21,616 nucleotides of DNA from JBBIQH01 sp964475945 (GCA_964475945.1 CAYYYF010000019.1:1-21616); one strand, 5' to 3'; positions 1 through 7,859 are shown, counted from the first letter of the stretch. The notes: a model not told the origin generated them from the letters alone. A program made the numbers and translations.

Positions 1-83
1 TTTAAACTTTATAGAAATAAAGACGAAGATTGGCTGTTAGTTACTCAATGACTTTGAACTATTACTCTCAATTTGTTTGAATC
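1..83 (+). promoter_or_regulatory. Candidate CRISPR leader (possibly incomplete)
   Basis: AT-rich sequence immediately before the first CRISPR repeat. No repeat copy is found where one would be expected about 66 bases further left, so the array seems to begin at 84. The repeats end in ATTGAAAG, the crRNA 5' handle known from crenarchaeal and thaumarchaeal arrays, so transcription should run left to right and the leader should lie here. The window edge may cut it. No leader motif was verified. Confidence 0.4.
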
Positions 84-375
84 GTGAGCATCCGGTAAGG
101 AATTGAAAGCATAAGCTCATTGCGATAGAATCTTATGGCATTTAATAAGTGAGCATCCGGTAAGGAATTGAAAGAATCTATGGAGCAAGTCGAAGCACTG
201 CCATGGATCTCAGAAGTGAGCATCCGGTAAGGAATTGAAAGTTAAAGACACCATTCATTATTGGTGCCAGATTTTCTTCTAAGTGAGCATCCGGTAAGGA
301 ATTGAAAGGTTTGTTGGCACAGAAATACCTAGCAGTTGCTGGGCAAGCAGTGAGCATCCGGTAAGGAATTGAAAG
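84..375 (+). CRISPR. CRISPR array, 5 repeats and 4 spacers
   Basis: Five identical 26-nt repeats at 84-109, 149-174, 216-241, 283-308 and 350-375. Each starts GTGAGCATCC and ends GGAATTGAAAG. Spacers are 110-148 (39 nt), 175-215, 242-282 and 309-349 (41 nt each). Repeats 2-5 are also preceded by A, so the true unit may be 27 nt. The 3' ATTGAAAG matches the 8-nt 5' tag of archaeal type I and type III crRNAs, giving + orientation. The last repeat shows no decay. No cas gene lies in the window, so the array either depends on cas genes further left or acts in trans. Spacer targets cannot be determined here. Confidence 0.97.
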
Positions 376-492
376 TCGGCTCTTACCTATTAACTACAAA
401 ATTTTTAATAATTACCAAGGAAAACAACAAAAATTTAAAAGAAATTAATGACAAGCAAGGGCTAAAGGCTGGATACAGATAAAATTTTTAAA

Positions 493-571
493 AAGCTATA
501 TAAATCAGTATAGCTCCAAGCGTAAAATGTTAATATTAACCCACGCTTAAGCTATACAAACAAGTATAGCT
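493..571. repeat. Nested palindrome cluster
   Basis: Two copies of the same inverted repeat, AGCTATA-N8-TATAGCT, lie at 494-515 and 550-571. Between them are the arms AAGCGT (518-523) and ACGCTT (543-548), which enclose a perfect 12-base palindrome GTTAATATTAAC (529-540). The whole 79-base block is close to symmetric about 534/535. It sits between the CRISPR array and the end of metE, with no coding frame. It could be paired operators for a dimeric regulator, an origin-like element, or a transcript-end structure. The function is not known; only the symmetry is certain. Confidence 0.8.
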
Positions 572-616
572 AAAATATTATAAAAAGATTATATTCTTTA
601 ATAAATATAGAAGAGT

Positions 617-683
617 AGCGATGATGAGACCTGGGGTAGTAGAGCATTCTGCGATGATACACTTATGACGGTCTCCTGAGCAT
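617..683 (+). ncRNA. Candidate C/D box sRNA
   Basis: A C box ATGATGA (621-627) and a D box CTGA (676-679) are flanked by bases able to form a short GC closing stem (gc before C, gc after D), as in a kink-turn. Internal boxes are weaker: CTGC at 649-652 as D' and GATGATA at 653-659 as C'. Archaeal C/D sRNAs guide 2'-O-methylation of rRNA or tRNA, with guides just upstream of D and D'. The C-to-D' distance (21 nt) is longer than usual. An AT-rich stretch with TATA-like sequence precedes it (about 585-605). It ends 2 bases before the metE stop on the other strand. Confidence 0.4.
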
Positions 684-685
684 TA

Positions 686-1756
686 TTATACTGTAGCATA
701 ACCTTGATTCATACTCTCTCTAGCAAGTGCTGCACCTTTGACCATGCTCCTTAACTTGCTTACTGCAACATCTCTACTCCTAGTCCTTAGCCCACAGTCA
801 GGGTTAACATATATACTCTCAGCACCCAATATCTTAGCAGCATAGAGTATCCTATCCCTAACCAGCTCTGGGCTCTCTATATCATCAACATGCACATCTA
901 TAACACCTAAGCCTACCTCCTTGTTATATCCATACTCCTTGAACTCCTTTAGCACTTTATACCCTCTTCTTGTATCATCATCTACCCCAGTATTCCATGA
1001 ATCTCTATTAGCAAACTCTAATGCAAATTGTTGCACATCTATATCCATAGCATACGGTATAAGTGCTCTATACTCATTCCCACTATAGCATATATGCATG
1101 ATAAACTTTGCATCAATACCCTTTATGCACTCATTTGTTGCCTCAACTACTAAAGGCATCTCAGATGGATGGGTTGTAGCAGCAGGTTCATCTATCTGTA
1201 TCATCCTTGCCCCATGCTTAACAAGATCAAGTATGAGTGGCCTTACCACATTACTTGCAAGATCCATAACAAAATCCTCCTTGCTATTATAGTACTCATT
1301 GTAAGACCAATCTGCAAGTGTATAAGCACCAGTTATAGGAACCTTTATCTCCCTACTTGTATGCTCCTTTACAAATAGAAACTCCTTAAGGTGATAATTC
1401 TCCTTAAGCATCACCTTGCTTACACATCTAGCCTTCTTGTAATATCTATTATCAAAACTCCTAACCTCACCAGCAAATAGAAATCCGCTTGTATGCCTTA
1501 TTGGATATTCATACATCTCAACCCTCCTAACCTCCCCATCATACACTATATCTAAGCCTATATCTTCTAACAATTTTATATTCAGGAATGCTGCATCGTT
1601 CCTAACCCTCTCCTTATCCTCCTCACTTACCTTACTCTGCTTCACATACTCCAGTAGCCATGTAGGTTTCCTTAACGAGCCTATCTCTTGACAAGGGAAT
1701 AGCCTCATTGCTAGCATTAAAGATACACATGGAAATAAATCTTTAGTTACAAGCAT
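686..1756 (-). CDS. metE: Core-type cobalamin-independent methionine synthase (MetE catalytic domain)
   Basis: This transfers a methyl group to homocysteine to make methionine. The protein is 356 aa, the length of the archaeal single-domain MetE, which lacks the N-terminal half of bacterial MetE. Family motifs are visible: IQIDEPA (187-192), zinc ligands H221 and C223 in HICYSGN, E248 in FALEFAN, and C321 in VNPDCGLRTR. The family similarity starts near residue 17 (MRLFPCQEIGS), so ATG at 1708 is an alternative start. However, the TATA box at 1778-1789 is placed for a leaderless mRNA beginning at the 1756 ATG. Single-domain MetE enzymes in archaea and some bacteria may use a corrinoid protein or methylcobalamin rather than methyl-folate as donor; the donor here is unknown. 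A MetE-like paralogue lies 1.5 kb away on the same strand. Confidence 0.9.
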   Translation of the reverse strand: MLVTKDLFPCVSLMLAMRLFPCQEIGSLRKPTWLLEYVKQSKVSEEDKERVRNDAAFLNIKLLEDIGLDIVYDGEVRRVEMYEYPIRHTSGFLFAGEVRSFDNRYYKKARCVSKVMLKENYHLKEFLFVKEHTSREIKVPITGAYTLADWSYNEYYNSKEDFVMDLASNVVRPLILDLVKHGARMIQIDEPAATTHPSEMPLVVEATNECIKGIDAKFIMHICYSGNEYRALIPYAMDIDVQQFALEFANRDSWNTGVDDDTRRGYKVLKEFKEYGYNKEVGLGVIDVHVDDIESPELVRDRILYAAKILGAESIYVNPDCGLRTRSRDVAVSKLRSMVKGAALARESMNQGYATV

Positions 1757-1790
1757 TAACTATTTCTACTACCTCCATTAATATATATCA
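1756..1790 (-). promoter_or_regulatory. Promoter of metE
   Basis: Read on the minus strand, a TATA-box-like GATATATATTAA (1778-1789) lies about 27 nt before the ATG at 1756, the spacing of a leaderless archaeal transcript. A GGAGGT (1771-1776) lies 14 nt before that ATG, rather far for a Shine-Dalgarno site. Confidence 0.55.
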
Positions 1791-3185
1791 ATGATACTAT
1801 TTAGGAAATGTAAGAAGGATTCCGATAAAGATGTAAAGAGTGATTATGCAGATAATAATGTAAGTGCTTGTAAATTAAACCTTCTACAACTACATGAACT
1901 CTTGCAATCTATAATAGAAGGTAGGTATGATGATATACGTAGAAAGGCAGATCATGTAATTGGTGGTTATAATGATAACATTATTATTAATAAATATTAT
2001 ACCAAGTATTACCATGATGAAGTAAGTATATATGTAGATAAGATCAACAAGTTACTCCATGAACTACATCGCTCTGCCATCGCAATTGAGAGGAGCAAGG
2101 GTAGGTATAAGAGTAGCGAGTTAACAGAGCAACTTATCTCATTGATAGATAGATCAAGAAGCACTGTAACCTCTGTAATAAGTAATGTTAGTAAGTATCT
2201 TGATACTCATGAATACATTGAAAGGGTATCTCTAAAGGAATACTACAATTATGTATACAATCTACATGATAATGTGAGAAGAATATTGAATAATATAGGG
2301 GATGTGGTAGGTGTGCATAGAAGAATACTGTATGAGTTCTTCCCAAAGGAGACCAAGGAATTGAAGGAGATTCTATCTCAATTAAAACAAGAAGAGGAAT
2401 TACTTGCTGGGATAGTGAAGAATATTAAGGATAGGATAGATGATGTAGAAGATTCCTTAAATCTTACCATAAAGATTAAAAGGACTAGAGAAGAGTATAA
2501 CTCTATTAGTATAAAGATATCAGAGCTATCAGCAAGGATCAAGGATCTAAATCTTAAGGAGGAAGAGGTAAGTAGCATAATTGCCTCAATTAACTGTGAT
2601 GCTAACTATACATCACTTGTTAAGATATACAATGAGTATAAGCAAAAGTATGATTCATCGTTAGGAGAGGTAGGTATGATGATCTCAAAGATCTCAAGGG
2701 TAATGAGTAAGTATGCTTATGAGGTAGGATTCAGTAAGGAGGAGATGCTCATATTAAATAATATAAGCGGTAGCATAGCAAATATAGTTGATGTTGATAC
2801 CCATGTATTTAAGTATATGTTAAATAAAGCGTCTAATGCTATAAAGAATGGCAAGATACAGGTAAAGGATAAGGAGAAGGATGGTAAGAATATAGCAATC
2901 CTTCTAGCAAACATAGATAATTATGTTAATACACTGAGAGAATATAATAATAATTTAAATAAATTAAGTATGGAGATAACAAGGTATTCTAATAGGTTAA
3001 GTGAATTGAATACTACTCTACAGAGTATTAAAAGCGAGCGTATGGAGTATGAGAATGCATTTATGCATCATACTATCCTACTAGACTCATTAAGCTCATA
3101 TATTGATACAGATATGAGGAGGCTTGAGGAGAAGCTTAGTAATATATTTACCGTAAGGATTGAGCTTCTACATCTTACTAATTAA
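1791..3185 (+). CDS. Coiled-coil protein of unknown function
   Basis: I do not recognise the family of this 464-aa protein. It is highly charged, with long heptad-like stretches rich in Leu, Ile, Glu, Lys and Ser from about residue 90 to the end, for example near 205-270 and 385-440, so it is probably an elongated alpha-helical coiled coil. There is no signal peptide, membrane segment or nucleotide-binding motif. The first 20 residues are basic and acidic (MILFRKCKKDSDKD). The gene is divergent from metE with only 34 bases between starts, so the two promoters overlap. It converges on the MetE-like gene downstream. Low-GC codons match the neighbours. It could be structural or chromosome-associated, but nothing visible settles this. 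Confidence 0.75.
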   Translation: MILFRKCKKDSDKDVKSDYADNNVSACKLNLLQLHELLQSIIEGRYDDIRRKADHVIGGYNDNIIINKYYTKYYHDEVSIYVDKINKLLHELHRSAIAIERSKGRYKSSELTEQLISLIDRSRSTVTSVISNVSKYLDTHEYIERVSLKEYYNYVYNLHDNVRRILNNIGDVVGVHRRILYEFFPKETKELKEILSQLKQEEELLAGIVKNIKDRIDDVEDSLNLTIKIKRTREEYNSISIKISELSARIKDLNLKEEEVSSIIASINCDANYTSLVKIYNEYKQKYDSSLGEVGMMISKISRVMSKYAYEVGFSKEEMLILNNISGSIANIVDVDTHVFKYMLNKASNAIKNGKIQVKDKEKDGKNIAILLANIDNYVNTLREYNNNLNKLSMEITRYSNRLSELNTTLQSIKSERMEYENAFMHHTILLDSLSSYIDTDMRRLEEKLSNIFTVRIELLHLTN

Positions 3186-3236
3186 TTATAATAAAATAAT
3201 ATATTTAATAATGCTTAATCTTATACCTACTCGTTA

Positions 3237-4298
3237 TTATAGCGCCAAGCCATCTTGTTTTGCCTTTAATAGCTTTGTTATCTTACCTAGTATACTTAAC
3301 TTCTTTATAGCAAACCTATATGGTAGGAACTCTAGACTATTATTTACAGTTAGCACTATACCCTTTACATTAACCTTGTTGAGTATAAGATCTAAGGCAC
3401 TCGCTACACTCCTTGCATCCTCTAACCTTGTGTTCATGGAATCAACTATACCTATTATAAGATCTTTGTCTATACTATAATCTAGTATGCTTGTTATCCT
3501 AGTGCTCATAGCATCTATTCCTATTCCATCTACCTTTATATCCAAGAGTCTATCAAATACATCTGCTACGTTACCAAAGTATAGGTAAAGGTACACCTTG
3601 CTCTTAACACCGCTCTTAACTCTCTCTACAGCCTCCTTTACAAGATTAAGGTCTATGCTAATACCATTACTTACATTGTATGCTACTGCTGGCGCATTAA
3701 GATGTATTATATTAACACCATTGTCAGCAAGTGTCTTTGCCTCTTTATTCAGCATATCAGCTACTGCTATCATGTAATCCTCATAACTCTTGTAGTATGT
3801 ATTATCATTCATGTAGGAGAATGTATATGGATCTGGTATGCATGCTACCTTCTTATATCTTGCCTTCGATGATCTACCTCTCTTATCATCTATAAGATCC
3901 AATGCTAGATGCCTTAATACTATATCGCCATAACCATCTAACTCACCATCTATTATTAACCTTCTATAGAATGTATTGGTCTCGAAGAACCTATTTAATG
4001 CACCTAACCTTATACCATTAACCTTTGAGAATGGTCTGAAGATATCATCCCAATCAATCATTGGATCTGCTAGGTAACTCAGGCCAGCACGTACCTGAGT
4101 ATTTATCCATGACCTCTTGCCGTTTATGAACATCTCTCTTAACTTTGGATCATCCCTTGCAAGCTTTCTGGTAGCAGTAATCAATGAGCTTGACCTAGGG
4201 TATATCCCTGTAGTATAGCTAAGTATCTCCCTTGATTTATTATTAACAGTAGAATCAACTATAGATGTTTCATCATCCCTAGTTACATCCGCTGGCAT
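3237..4298 (-). CDS. MetE-like protein lacking zinc ligands
   Basis: This 353-aa protein has the MetE/UROD-like barrel pattern but not the active site. Compared with the intact MetE at 686-1756, IQIDEPA becomes IHLNAPA (198-204), the HIC zinc pair becomes YLY (about 238-240), and NPDCGLRTR becomes a segment without Cys (about 318-326). It therefore cannot bind zinc-activated homocysteine in the usual way and resembles the non-catalytic N-terminal barrel of full-length MetE. Its ATG follows the stop of the MetF-like gene with no spacing (TAA then ATG), so the two are translationally linked. Inference: it may be a folate/pterin-binding partner that, with MetF and core MetE, rebuilds a split methionine synthase. 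Alternative: a regulatory or dead paralogue. Confidence 0.8.
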   Translation of the reverse strand: MPADVTRDDETSIVDSTVNNKSREILSYTTGIYPRSSSLITATRKLARDDPKLREMFINGKRSWINTQVRAGLSYLADPMIDWDDIFRPFSKVNGIRLGALNRFFETNTFYRRLIIDGELDGYGDIVLRHLALDLIDDKRGRSSKARYKKVACIPDPYTFSYMNDNTYYKSYEDYMIAVADMLNKEAKTLADNGVNIIHLNAPAVAYNVSNGISIDLNLVKEAVERVKSGVKSKVYLYLYFGNVADVFDRLLDIKVDGIGIDAMSTRITSILDYSIDKDLIIGIVDSMNTRLEDARSVASALDLILNKVNVKGIVLTVNNSLEFLPYRFAIKKLSILGKITKLLKAKQDGLAL

Positions 4299-5060
4299 TT
4301 AGACACCCCTTATTCTCCTAATAATCTCCATACCCTCATTGAAGCTGTTTGGTGATGATATCATAACCTCACCACATATATTATATGCTTGTTTTATAAA
4401 TTCTTCTATACTATTCTCATAGTTACTCCAGTTTAGGTTAATGCTTTGTGCAGATGCCTTATTCTTGCTAGATGGTAGCATTATACATGGTATAATACAC
4501 TTGTTATTAGACTTTACTCTATCTGCAAGTGCTTCTACATACTCTATGCTTGTTATGCTCTGGGTTATGAATCCGTAAGGCTCTGCACTCATCTTCCTTA
4601 GCAACTCATGCTCACTTGCATCCTCTGCTATAGACAGGTATAACCTTATATGCTTGGAGAAGCCATACTCATTAAGCACTTTAACTACACTGCTGGCAGT
4701 AAGGGTAGAGTCCCTACTGCCATCTTTAGGCTTATCACCCTTTACCATCAATAAGCCATCAACCCTTGCTAATATTGCATCTGCTACTAGTTGCATTATA
4801 GCATTCATGTTCCTATCCCTAACCCTTATGCTACACCTTACCCTCTGATCATATTTGCTTACTATGTTGCTTGCTATACTTACACTTGATAATCTTGCTA
4901 TGCCTAGCACAGAGTCAGTTACATGTATTGAATCTGCCAGCCCTTTAAGCATCTCAACCCTAGAGTAGAATCTATCAAGATCACTTCTTAATTTATCTAT
5001 ACTAAATTTCTCTCCCTGGTTCACTATCTTTGGCGGGTTCATTTCATACGATATCCTCAT
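4299..5060 (-). CDS. Methylenetetrahydrofolate reductase-like protein (MetF family)
   Basis: A flavin-dependent TIM-barrel reductase family member that makes methyl-tetrahydrofolate (or a methyl-pterin) for methionine synthesis. The 253 aa are a little short of bacterial MetF (about 290). Family features are: an N-terminal YEMNPPK (5-11), equivalent to the FExFPPK strand with its catalytic Glu; RDRN (81-84); and GLLMVKGDKPKDG (102-114), equivalent to the flavin-site LRGDPP motif. It is first of a two-gene operon with the MetE-like protein, which starts right after its stop. A strong TATA box lies 21-37 bases before the ATG. NADH or F420 preference cannot be told from the sequence. Confidence 0.82.
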   Translation of the reverse strand: MRISYEMNPPKIVNQGEKFSIDKLRSDLDRFYSRVEMLKGLADSIHVTDSVLGIARLSSVSIASNIVSKYDQRVRCSIRVRDRNMNAIMQLVADAILARVDGLLMVKGDKPKDGSRDSTLTASSVVKVLNEYGFSKHIRLYLSIAEDASEHELLRKMSAEPYGFITQSITSIEYVEALADRVKSNNKCIIPCIMLPSSKNKASAQSINLNWSNYENSIEEFIKQAYNICGEVMISSPNSFNEGMEIIRRIRGV

Positions 5061-5078
5061 GCTAGCAGTGATTAATAC

Positions 5079-5098
5079 TCTAAATATATATTATAAGG
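5079..5098 (-). promoter_or_regulatory. Promoter of metF-like/metE-like operon
   Basis: The minus strand reads TTATAATATATATTTA at about 5081-5096, centred near 27 nt before the ATG at 5060, which fits a leaderless archaeal promoter. It lies just past the stop of the small zinc-binding gene, so the operon does not need read-through from that gene. Confidence 0.6.
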
Positions 5099-5099
5099 G

Positions 5100-5216
5100 T
5101 TATCTATGTTCCTTATCCTCCTGCTCCTCTTGCTCCTTATCATGCTTCAGCCAATGCTCATAACAACCAACTATATAGTGTTTGGTGCAACCGCATATGG
5201 GGCATCTCCTTCCCAT
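5100..5216 (-). CDS. Small zinc-binding microprotein, 38 aa
   Basis: This short reading frame begins MGRRCPICGC and ends in a very polar tail (KDKE/QEEQED). It has C-P-x-C-G-C, a further Cys at residue 18 in VGCYEHW and His residues at 13, 21 and 25, enough to bind one zinc ion. It is the only ATG possible in this frame, because a TGA lies four codons upstream. It points the same way as the metF-like gene, which starts 39 bases downstream, and a TATA-like GCTATAAG is near 5239-5246. The frame is shorter than usual annotation cut-offs. Function unknown; one-knuckle zinc proteins of this kind often bind nucleic acid or a partner protein. Confidence 0.6.
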   Translation of the reverse strand: MGRRCPICGCTKHYIVGCYEHWLKHDKEQEEQEDKEHR

Positions 5217-5308
5217 GTGATTACATCACTCTGCTTGCTTATAGCCTTATTTATTTAGCAACAGGTATTAGCACTAGTTAATTATCACTAATGATAATCA
5301 AGAGAAGG

Positions 5309-5320
5309 ATTAAATTTATC
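5309..5320 (+). promoter_or_regulatory. Promoter of small membrane protein gene
   Basis: TTAAATTTAT at 5310-5319 lies about 25 nt before ATG 5339. This supports the inner ATG as the real start of a leaderless mRNA rather than the upstream in-frame ATG at 5291. Confidence 0.5.
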
Positions 5321-5338
5321 TGTATAGTAAGATATGCT

Positions 5339-5761
5339 ATGAGCAAAGAGGTTGTAAAACCCAATAGTAATATAAAGGTTGTAAGTGTTATACTCTCTAC
5401 CATCGCTGGAGCATTGATACTAATAGGCTCCTTGATACCATTACTATGGGCTTACTATATGCCTATGCAGATGGGTAGGGGTATGATGGGTATGAATATG
5501 TTATCTCCATTAGCATCTCCAATAGCATATACCAGCATAACAATAGGGGTTGTATCATCTATAGTAATAATAGTATCTGCATTAATGCTTGCTAATAATC
5601 CATCAAGTTATCTAGGTGTGCTAATAATTGCATCATCCATAGTAAGCCTATTTACTATGGGTGGGTTCATCATAGGTGCTATATTGGGTATAGTAGGAGG
5701 GGCACTAGCATTAACCATTAAAGAAAAGGCAAGTACTAAAGAGGGGCTACCTTCGCATTAG
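5339..5761 (+). CDS. Small integral membrane protein
   Basis: A 140-aa protein, counted from MSKEVVKPN. Hydropathy by eye shows a short polar N-terminus, a first membrane helix (VVSVILSTIAGALILIGSLI), a Met/Gly-rich loop (PMQMGRGMMGMNM), a second helix (TSITIGVVSSIVIIVSALML) and one or two more Gly-rich helices up to a basic tail. A frame from 5291 would add 16 basic/hydrophobic residues, but the TATA position favours 5339. The stop overlaps the convergent pmbA stop by 4 bases. The Met-rich loop could bind copper or silver, which would suit a copper-dependent ammonia oxidizer, but this is speculation. No family recognised. Confidence 0.7.
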   Translation: MSKEVVKPNSNIKVVSVILSTIAGALILIGSLIPLLWAYYMPMQMGRGMMGMNMLSPLASPIAYTSITIGVVSSIVIIVSALMLANNPSSYLGVLIIASSIVSLFTMGGFIIGAILGIVGGALALTIKEKASTKEGLPSH

Positions 5762-7158
5762 AGAGGGGTTACCTTTATACCCTCAACCCTTATGCTAGGC
5801 GTTATACATGGTATTGCATGCCATTGCAGTATCTGCTTACTCTCTTTCCCTGCTGCTGATATGTTGTTGAGCACTTTCTTAACGTTATCTACTATCCTAA
5901 CCATCCTGCTTGCCCCTACTACCTCCCCATCCCTTACCTCAAATATACCGCTCCTTGCTGTGCATGAGAAGTCCCCTTGCTCAGGGTTAACAGGGTAGGT
6001 ATACCATAGCCTACCTACTACAAGACCATGCCTTGTATCCTTGATCATCTCATCCATGCTATAATCCCCATTGGCAACTACTATGTTATGGAATGAAGGA
6101 TATGGTAATGGATTAACCCCTCTCCCTACAGGATACCCTGCCCTAATAGCATTGCCTGTAGAGGTTACCTTATCCTTGTATGCATAGAATGAGTCATATA
6201 CAAGCCCTTTGAATACACCCTTATCTATTATATGCTTATTGTATGTCGCTACACCCTCATCATCAAATGCCTTGCTTCCTAGAGCGTCTTCCCTCCTAGG
6301 CTCGTCAAGTAATGAGAACCTATCTGCTGCTATGCTATGCCCTATCTTGCCATGGAAACAGCTCCTCCTATCCTGATATGCCTTGGCATTGAAGTTGTAT
6401 GCAAGAACAAAGGATAGCAGTTCGCCTAATGCGTAAGGCTCAAATATTATACTATATACCCCCTCCTCAACCTTCCTAGCATCCCTTGCTCTAATAGCCA
6501 TATCCCTTGCTTCCTTTGCTATAGACTCAGGGTTGAATGAGCTTAGCATCCTACCTGCATTGAACCCAAAACCGCTCTTGCTGCTATGCTCACCATCAGA
6601 CTCAAGGTCTGCTGTAACATTACCTATTATGTATGTACCCTTATCAATTGCATTTACCCCATTACTGTTTGCTATGCATACATGTTCCTTAACAACATGC
6701 ACTACCCCAGATACAACCACACCCTCAGATTCATTCAGTATAACCTCTGCATACCTAGCAAGATCATCTATGCTCATATCCTCTATAGCCTTATCATAGC
6801 AGTTATCTATGCTACTTACCTTACTTGGATAAGGCAATGATACCCACTCCTCTCTTCTCTGCATAAACCTTGCATTGCTTAATGCATTATCTAATACATA
6901 GCTTATATGTTCATCATCTAGCAGAGAGGTGCTTGCACCAGAGATGCTCTTATCTTTGAGTATCCTTAATGCTAACCCTTTATCCCTTACAGCCTTTGCC
7001 TCTACTATACTTGACCTTGCAAGCCTTATTGTTAATACCTCTTTATCTACCATGTATGCCTCAGACTCATCCGCACCATATCTTAATGCCTTGTTAACTG
7101 CCTTAGTGCATGTATCTAGCATGTAATCTATGGTTGTAAGCATATGTTTAAGGGGCAA
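5758..7158 (-). CDS. pmbA: TldE/PmbA family protein (TldD partner)
   Basis: A 466-aa member of the TldD/PmbA (modulator of DNA gyrase, U62) family. TldD-TldE heterodimers are metalloproteases acting on unfolded or ribosomally made peptides. This is the TldE-type subunit: where TldD has HExxxH, the equivalent region reads FHGKIGHSIAADRFSL, so the zinc-binding glutamate is missing. The typical C-terminal part is present (GDYSMDEMI, VGRLWYTYPVNPEQGDFSCTA and REG-like features). It is the last gene of the trm1-bioD-pmbA operon, 17 bases after bioD. ATG 7143 is an alternative start. No tldD lies in the window, so the partner must be elsewhere. Confidence 0.88.
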   Translation of the reverse strand: MPLKHMLTTIDYMLDTCTKAVNKALRYGADESEAYMVDKEVLTIRLARSSIVEAKAVRDKGLALRILKDKSISGASTSLLDDEHISYVLDNALSNARFMQRREEWVSLPYPSKVSSIDNCYDKAIEDMSIDDLARYAEVILNESEGVVVSGVVHVVKEHVCIANSNGVNAIDKGTYIIGNVTADLESDGEHSSKSGFGFNAGRMLSSFNPESIAKEARDMAIRARDARKVEEGVYSIIFEPYALGELLSFVLAYNFNAKAYQDRRSCFHGKIGHSIAADRFSLLDEPRREDALGSKAFDDEGVATYNKHIIDKGVFKGLVYDSFYAYKDKVTSTGNAIRAGYPVGRGVNPLPYPSFHNIVVANGDYSMDEMIKDTRHGLVVGRLWYTYPVNPEQGDFSCTARSGIFEVRDGEVVGASRMVRIVDNVKKVLNNISAAGKESKQILQWHAIPCITPSIRVEGIKVTPL

Positions 7159-7175
7159 CCCTTACTTATTAAGGT

Positions 7176-7859
7176 TCATACGATGATAAGATCGTATCTT
7201 ATATGCTTTACTATGAATGGTATCTTATCTATACTCATATCATCCATTAATGGTACACAGCCTATAACTGGTATGTTAGTAAGCTCCTCTATTATGCTAG
7301 GGGTATTGGCCTCAACCTTATTACTAGAGTCTATCATGTTTATAACTATACCTACTATGCTTATCTTGTATTCTCTGCATGCCATTACAGTAAGCAGTGT
7401 ATGGTTTATTGTCCCTAGCCTTGCCCTAGCAACTATGAGCACAGGTAGGTTCATCTCTCTGATAAGATCTATTACGTAATAGTCCTTTGCTATAGGCACC
7501 ATTATACCCCCTATACCCTCTACAAGAAGAAACTCATGCCTCCTCTTAAGCTCATTGTATGCATGTAATGCCTTGCTTATATCTATGCTTGTATTGAGCA
7601 TCTTGCTTGCCATGTATGGTGATGCCTCTTCGTTAAGGAAGATTGGGTTTATCAACTCGTACTCCTCAACATTTGCATTGGAGTATCTAGCAAGTATCTC
7701 TGCATCAGATGATTTGAATGCACCATTTAAAGCATGTCCTGTTGCTATAGGCTTCATTGCTATAGCATCTATACCCTCATTACGTAATGCATATGCTAGT
7801 GCTGCTGTTATACAAGTCTTACCTACCCCTGTATCAGTACCTGTGATGAATATGCTCAT
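7176..7859 (-). CDS. bioD: ATP-dependent dethiobiotin synthetase
   Basis: Converts 7,8-diaminopelargonic acid, CO2 and ATP to dethiobiotin, the penultimate step of biotin synthesis. The 227-aa protein has the full family signature: P-loop GTDTGVGKT (7-15), KPIATG (36-41) with the substrate Lys, and VEGIGGIMVP (113-122). The start ATG follows the trm1 stop by two bases, so it is operonic. Biotin is the cofactor of acetyl/propionyl-CoA carboxylase in the thaumarchaeal 3HP/4HB cycle, and methylmalonyl-CoA mutase genes of the same cycle occur 4 kb away. No other bio genes are present here. Confidence 0.95.
   Translation of the reverse strand: MSIFITGTDTGVGKTCITAALAYALRNEGIDAIAMKPIATGHALNGAFKSSDAEILARYSNANVEEYELINPIFLNEEASPYMASKMLNTSIDISKALHAYNELKRRHEFLLVEGIGGIMVPIAKDYYVIDLIREMNLPVLIVARARLGTINHTLLTVMACREYKISIVGIVINMIDSSNKVEANTPSIIEELTNIPVIGCVPLMDDMSIDKIPFIVKHIRYDLIIV

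Noticed and set aside
376..480. Leader on the right side of the CRISPR array
   Set aside because: The tract is AT-rich, but repeat polarity (ATTGAAAG at the right end of each repeat) places the leader on the left.
3160..3480. 106-aa + strand frame opposite the MetE-like gene
   Set aside because: It is antisense to a family-supported gene and shows low-complexity composition typical of shadow frames.
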